Source: Pocillopora verrucosa (Eukaryota; Cnidaria; Anthozoa; Scleractinia; Pocilloporidae). Taken from it: DNA of 64,000 nt. The position numbers were made by a program, and so were the translations under genes. Shown piece after piece: positions 58,305 through 64,000 of the stretch; position 1 is the stretch's first letter; each line of letters starts with the position of its first letter. Location of the stretch: positions 28,813,592-28,877,591 of the forward strand of contig NC_089314.1 in the NCBI RefSeq assembly GCF_036669915.1, written 5' to 3'. The notes below the pieces were generated by a model. The model worked only from the letters and a program-made list of their open reading frames with translations. It had not been told where the DNA came from and ran no database searches.

Positions 58305-58363
<59 letters not shown>

Positions 58364-59232
58364 GGTACTGCTTTCACTTGAATTAATAATTACTGCATTG
58401 TTTACATCTATAGCCTCCTCCTCCCCTGTCTGAGGTTGAAAGTTAATATTTTTATTTGTTTTCTGTTTGTTTGAAGTAGGTTATTGAGCTGTAACAAAAT
58501 AACTTCCCTTTCACCAACTAGTCTCTTATTTGTGTCTTACAACAGAGTTGCTGGAACATTAGGCTACTCTAGCTAAAATCAAAATGCCTGGTATAGGCCC
58601 TTGAAAGCATACACCAAAAACAATAATGTGTACCTAAAGTTTACTGTACTGGAGACTCGACATGCACCATTTATGAACAAAAATAAAAGCTTTAATGATC
58701 AAAACATGTTAAAACTAAATTGCAGTATCTTGAATTCCCTTTCCTTGGTTGATTCTCAGTTTCCTTTGTTTCAGTTAACCTGGTTGTTGGTAACTTGGGT
58801 CAAAAGGCAAAGGAAAATTAGGAAACTTCGTAAATGAAATTAAGAGTCAATCTGCAAAATCTCCGAGAAATTTCCAAGTGACGTGACATACAAGAGTCTG
58901 CCTATTAAGCTTTTCCGAATTGCAAGCTGTTTGCTCTAGGAAAAATCAAGACAAGGAAAGTTTCATTAGCAAATTCAATGTGTACATACGTTAGCTAGCC
59001 ATTGCTCTGCAGGTTGTAGCCCGTCGTTTTCATCCTGAGCCAGTTGAATATAGCCTTGATTAAGATCATCCTCACCGTCTAAGTTGTCTTCGTCGTCACT
59101 ACTGGAGGTTTCCATGATTGCTGGTACCACTGACTCGTCCTCTTCTGAATCTGAATTCTCTCCTTCTCGAGGAGCATCCACAGGAGAAATATGCAGGGGC
59201 ATTGCAGACTTTTCTTCGAGAAAATCGGACAT
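57401..59232 (-). CDS. MEA1: Male-enhanced antigen 1 (MEA1) family protein
   Basis: Three minus-strand exons: 59232-58990, 58429-58270, 57564-57401; phases close to 188 residues, close to the 185 of human MEA1. The N-terminal half is acidic (DSEEDES, SSSDDEDNLDGEDD) and contains GYIQLAQDEN, the counterpart of the family's GYSYQPLNQD. The middle exon encodes TGEEEAIDV and a run of about 20 Ser from a pure ATC repeat (GAT on the plus strand, 58305-58362). The C-terminal exon gives EQVDLIRQVMSGISLPSSAV, then PEWAKVVPEEKW, the conserved MEA1 core. The intron after exon 2 would start GC (CAAG then GCAAGC), a GC-AG intron. The ATG at 59232 was chosen because the frame upstream is closed by a stop without another ATG. 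Biochemical function is not established. Confidence 0.83.
58305..58362 (-). repeat. Trinucleotide repeat coding poly-Ser in MEA1
   Basis: About 19 uninterrupted GAT units on the plus strand, read as TCA serine codons on the minus strand inside MEA1 exon 2. Pure repeats of this length are usually length-variable. Confidence 0.9.
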
Positions 59233-59239
59233 CGATAAG

Positions 59240-60491
59240 TATTTAGCTTCCTTCGGCCGACATTTTGAATCTTTTCTTCGGCGTTTGAAGTTTCGGGAAC
59301 TGGGTACAAGAAAGTAGGAGGCCCGCAATGCATGCGTAATAATTACAGTCGATTATGAGTCACCATGAAATGAAATTTGACAATTACATGTAAGGTTATG
59401 TAGCACTTTACGCTCCTTCAAAGACTAGCATGCCGACGAGAATCTTGCCATAGGGCATACCAGATCATATTTTCGTTTTTAGATGAAATTGTTCTCCAAA
59501 AGTTTCCGTAACCGCTGAAAATACCGTTTAATGGAAAAGAAAGAGAGAAAAAAAAAATCTCTATTTGGACCCAAGATATTCCCTGATAATTGTCATCGCA
59601 CATTACCTGTGCCAATATTGAAGTTCTAGAGGATTTTTGTGCTTCGAAGAACAGATTATGTTGTTATGTTATGAAAGTATTTCAAGTTGCCCTACGTGAG
59701 ATTGAGCAATGAAAGGTCGGTGCCATTCTCTATTGTGTATTCATCTCATAATCTTACGTCAGAGCAACTTGAAATACTTACATTCGGTTTGATAAATTAT
59801 TTATGTCCCTAACCATCAGCAGAATTGTTGTGTATTGTTATGTTGAGTTACTCTTCAAGATAATTTTGAAGAGTGCGGGAAAAACGCTTACAGATACTAT
59901 TAAAACAAATTTACTGAGGAATGTTGACTTTTCAATGCTCTTCGCGAACCTTTATAAACAAAAAAGTTTATCTCTTATTTTGAATAGAAAACAAACAATT
60001 TTTAAAAAAGTTCCATCATTTTGAACAAGAGTCTTGAAAATTAGGGCATATCACATATGGTTCTCACCGGATGTTCCTCAAATTTAGCTGTGTTATTTGA
60101 CTCTAGAACTGCTTTTAGGCTAATCGCGGTCGAATGTAAACTTTTGATGTATGATAGACCCCTGCAGTCCTTTGTTTTTCGCTGAATTTAAAAAGACTGA
60201 CTCTGAGCTTTTGAACGGGACATAATTTCTCTTTTAATAATTAATCTAACACATATGCATAAATGGCATAGAGTTCTATTTGAGTAAATATATCCTGTTT
60301 CGATGTAAATCAAACTTCAGAGCTTTTTCTATGTTTTCTGTGTTCTTGAGATTAGAAAAAAAGGAAACCTTGTGAATAAGTTCTAGACTGGGGATCAAGG
60401 TACGGTGTTTCTGAACAAAAAAAGAAAACGAAAAACAAAGAATGTTTACCGAAAGGAGGATCTTATAACGGGGAGGGAAGGATTCACACGA
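59240..60491. other. Upstream of MEA1 and intergenic; no gene seen
   Basis: The first 150 bases should hold the MEA1 5' UTR and promoter. The remaining frames are short and carry no recognisable domain. Confidence 0.5.
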
Positions 60492-63400
60492 ATGGAAACA
60501 TTTCTGACATTTCTGCTGATTTCATTGATTTTTTTGCCTTTCCACTATTGCCAAGGTAAGTATATTCAGCTTTCGAATAGTTTGAAATTTTTCTTTTTTT
60601 AAATAAACTTGTTGTCTTGGGTTTTCAGTGGTATTCAGGTTAACAAGCATTTAGAGTGAAACTATTATGAGGAAAATTGCCAAGTTCGATCAGATTTCGT
60701 TTCATCATGGGTAGCGACCTTTCTCAGATAACTTTTAGGGTGAGAATGTATAAAAACCAAAATTTTGCATAAGTGCGTGTTGTGTTTTTCTTGTTTTTTT
60801 TTTCTCAGCATAGATTAGAATTCATTCAATGAAAAAATCTCCGAAAATTCCCTACAAGTTATATTTGAGATTTTTTTGACAGAATCACTATAAAAAAGAA
60901 CTTTCTTCGGAAACGCGTTCAATTCATTTCTTGTAGAAATTTTGAACTTATGCTAGTCATTTTCAGTTAAATGTCTTATACCGTTGACGTCTTTCCTACA
61001 CAAAATTTAGTGTCAAAGATCACTATTATTCGGGTAAAAAAGGGTTGTCTAAAAAACCTCGATAATCTTTCGAGTACTGGGATGGACAACGTTCTTTAAA
61101 GAAAGATACAGATATTGTTTCTCGCGCTGAGATCACAAAAGGGAAGATACTGACGTTCTTCTTCACCCCAATTTTCATTATATTCTTTGTTGTGTTATGT
61201 CGATGAAATCATCAAATATTTATCACGCCCATGTTTGAGAAAAAATTAAAATTTTAGCAAATCAAACCTTGCTGAAAATTGTTCTATTTTTTCTGATTAT
61301 CAGACGCCAAAATAAGTTTTTATTTTTGTTTGTGGTACTTCCAGTCGAGTAACGAAGTTTCATTTATGGGTTTTTTCTTTTGAAAAGTTAAATTTCCTCA
61401 CGAATATCGCCTATAAAAAGTTTACAGTTCTGCTTGACGAATCACTTCTCTTCTTGAAATTCAAATAGCCGAGATGTTACGATATTGCTGCAAAGGCTGA
61501 ACGGCGTCGTTAAAATGTTTTGGGATACCTTGCAAGTTCGCAAATGAAAATTTTGCGTCAAATCGACCTTCACTCGAATCCAACCGATGAATCAATCCAA
61601 TGTATAAGTCCGCTCTTCTTCTCCTATATGAAAGAACTTGAGAAAAGAACCTCGTATAGTTTAATCGTTTTTATATTCAATAAAGGGGGTAAGTTTCTAA
61701 AGAAACTGTAGCGCTGCGTCGGTGGGAGAGTATACAACTGAGTACTGAGTTGAAAACGTAAATTGGCCACCGTAAAGGGTAAAATAGCTGACGTTTCGAA
61801 CGTTAGCCCTTCGTCAGAGCGATTGAGCGATTTTATATTCAATAAAGTCAACTAAGAAAATTTTGCGAATTTATTGAAAAATAACATTTCACCAATTTTT
61901 AGAAGAAGTACGCTATCGTGATAAGAAATGGTTTGAGCGTGACAGACTGACGAGTTTTAACCGCTCACATAATGACGAGAGTACGAAGGAAATAAAACTG
62001 ATACTCCATTGTGGTACATCAATCCTTTTATCCCCAAGATCTGATTTTTAATTCTCCCATCTAGTTACTATATATTTCCTTGTAAATTAGTTACGAGAAT
62101 TAGATGTTAGATCAAGGCAATGACTTTTACGCGATAAGTCCGGGTATTCTCATTACCTGTTTACTGAATAACGTATGGATATTATAGAGAGTAGTCACGT
62201 GTTCATCACCAGTGGAAGGCTTAATGCGTCAAGGAAGCTGTAATACAAAAAAGTGGTGAAGTAGAAATAAGGGTAATAGGACCGAGAGAAGTCCAACTTG
62301 GTCTCAAAAAATTCGAGTGATTAACACAATCGGACGATTGCGAGGCGGAAGTCCTATTTGTCAATAACGAGTATGATTACAGACAGAATTGAATTGCACG
62401 AAATTCTGTTACCAATTAACCATCACCGTCACAATTCTGAAAAAAACAAATACATTTAGGGACAAACATCTCCGGTAGCGACAATGTCTAAAGTAAAAAA
62501 TTCCTCCACTTTGAAAATTCCCCTGGTTATTGTGATCAATTCTGTGATTGGTGGATTAAGCAGAGTGGACTAGCTATGATTGGCTACTTAAACTGTCCGA
62601 TTTCTGCCAACTGTCAGAATTCCCTGTACGCTTACAACTGTACAGAATGATCAGCGAAAAATGAAGCAGCTAATGCACCAATTACATTTGAGGAAATTGT
62701 AATGGTCATGATCAATGCTGAAATAGCTGACTAGTCCACAGTCCTCTCATCAATGTATGGATCGACTCTTGTATCAGTTTTCCTCATTTTGACGGACGGC
62801 GATGGTCGTCAGGTAGCTCTGTCACGAAAAGACACCACTGCCTCGGCTCTCAAGATATCTTTCAGGGCTGAAGGCCAAGGTGCAAAAAACAATCTGTTAT
62901 AAGTTCGGATAATTTCATTCAGTTGCTGCAAGAGAATATCTCTTGGTTGCTGGTAGCGACAATTTCTTGTACTGCTCACGATTAACTCCGAAAACTCACC
63001 ACGACTGGCAATCGTAACTGGCTGTCCTTGAGGTTTTCGGCTGGTCTACCTTTCGATCTTCGTCTTTGCTTTACCTCTCCGAATAACATTCTGTGTGTCT
63101 TCATTTTTGCTTTCAAAACTGTTGTCTTAGTCAAATAAACCACTACTATAATTTGAGTTTCTTTAGAGATATCAGATAACACTAAAGCCACACCCAGGAA
63201 GTTTTAGAGAGGATAATTATAATTTTCTTTTTCACTTGCAGCGCTAAGGTTTCGGACAAATATCTTCGTTACCATTTACGAAGAGAAACAGCCAGGTTAG
63301 TATTCCAGTTTCCAAACAGTCATTTCCCATGTTTTCCCTCCTCACCAAAGTTCCTCCTTAATATGATTTACAGTCATTTTGATTAAGTTTCTAATTAGCT

Positions 63401-64000
63401 CTTTTAAAACAACGACCAAAGGAATAAAGCGGGTATGTAGTGATGTGATCTGTATGTTGGTTATAAACGAAGGCCAAGTACCCTGAATAAAGTCTCGTCA
63501 TAAAATGTTTGCATCGACCGGCAAAGTTTTCGATGGTTACCTCCAAGCAAGCCTTGTTACATCTTTTATCAAATTCAAATGCGATCGATAAGTCGTAGTT
63601 CAACTTTGGTTTTAGCACGAATCTTAGTAAGGTTTAGTAGAACCATTCCAACAATAAGTAATTTCAATAAAAAAGTTAAAACAAGTAAAGTTCCTGAAGT
63701 GGAGAAAAATACAAATTCAGACACTTAAAAAGTGCTGGACGTTGTTCTGAGAGGAAACAGCTCTTGCGAACTGATGTATCAGATGAAAATGACCATCACC
63801 GGCAAGGAAATCGTGTGAAGCCTTATGGTAGAAGCGCACGTTCATTCGGTTACATTTAAATCCAAACAGTTGATCTTACCAAATTCCCTCCCTCCCCCTC
63901 TTGCTCATCAGCACTCAGTGCCGTATGTCAATAAGGTACCTTTTTGTTCTTTAAGGCTCATTTGTGGCTCGTGCAAGTGCTACTCCAGATCCAGTAAGAT
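60492..64000 (+). CDS. 5' exons of a secreted or membrane protein, possibly cadherin-like (runs off window)
   Basis: Exon 1, 60492-60555, starts METFLTFLLISLIFLPFHYC, a strong signal peptide, and ends at a GTAAG donor in phase 1. Exon 2, 63242-63295, and exon 3, from 63956, join in frame to give LRFRTNIFVTIYEEKQPGSF and then VARASATPDPVR up to the window edge. The EEKQPGSFVA stretch resembles the start of a first cadherin repeat (YxxPEExxxGSFVG in protocadherins), but too little is visible to be sure. Exons 2 and 3 are very short (54 and at least 45 bases). The first intron is 2.7 kb and holds a candidate ribozyme-bearing retroelement end and a family C MITE. Confidence 0.5.
61709..61850 (-). 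mobile_element. Retroelement end with hammerhead-like motif (Penelope-like candidate)
   Basis: The minus strand of 61785-61825 reads CTGACGA, then AGGGCTAACGTTC, then GAAACGTCAGC. This fits a minimal type I hammerhead: CUGANGA core, a GGGC/GUUC stem II with UAAC loop, GAAA, a two-base stem III (AC/GU) and the GUC cleavage site, with GCU/AGC in stem I. One extra A sits after the CUGANGA core. Similar motifs are known in Penelope-like retroelements. The assignment is by pattern only. Confidence 0.5.
62021..62215 (+). mobile_element. Family C miniature element
   Basis: AATCCTTTTATCCCCAAGAT start, GAATTAGATGTTAGATCAAG, GGATATTATAGAGAGTAGTC; colinear with 10952-11155. Confidence 0.65.

Noticed and set aside
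59079-59333. 84-codon minus-strand frame beginning at an ATG at 59333
   Set aside because: It overlaps MEA1 exon 1 in another frame; the acidic MEA1 frame, with matching downstream exons, explains the region.

Overview
The window is animal nuclear DNA, most likely from an anthozoan cnidarian such as a stony coral. The evidence is AT-rich sequence, short coding exons with GT-AG introns, animal-only gene families (a DSL/Notch-ligand-like receptor, MRPL38, STMP1, MEA1, a WD40/SOCS-box protein, GT31 glycosyltransferases), and relics of the SAP/SWIM and THAP mobile-gene types that I associate with cnidarian genomes. The species cannot be read from the sequence alone. No prokaryotic operon, CRISPR array or virus is seen.

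Layout. About 1-31.5 kb is repeat-dominated. It holds two copies of a segmental duplication, each with an 82-bp satellite array followed by an intronless beta-1,3-galactosyltransferase-like (GT31) gene on the minus strand (3.8-4.8 kb and 18.3-19.3 kb). Between and after them lie a decayed SAP/SWIM gene (11.7-12.4 kb), a LINE 3' end broken by a fold-back element (14.1-15.3 kb), a stack of nested DNA transposons inside copy 2 (22.3-26.4 kb), a decayed THAP transposase-like gene (28.4-29.9 kb) and a 48-bp minisatellite with higher-order structure (30.5-31.5 kb).

About 33-60 kb is gene-rich. A nine-exon DSL-ligand-like membrane protein runs on the plus strand (33.2-40.4 kb). STMP1 (minus, 42.0-43.5 kb) and MRPL38 (plus, 43.6-50.2 kb) lie head to head, 142 bp apart; both products are expected in mitochondria. 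A single-exon WD40/SOCS-box gene (minus, 52.5-53.9 kb) and MEA1 (minus, 57.4-59.2 kb) follow. At the right edge the first exons of a secreted or membrane protein (plus, from 60.5 kb) run off the window. For all four spliced gene models that are complete in the window, exon phases close exactly to a stop codon. These models were assembled by eye from splice signals and family resemblance.

Throughout, at least three families of about 200-bp miniature elements with CCCTTTA-type ends are scattered in introns and intergenic DNA. The two satellite arrays at the left are internal tandem expansions of one of these families. No functional link between the neighbouring genes is evident beyond the shared STMP1/MRPL38 promoter region.
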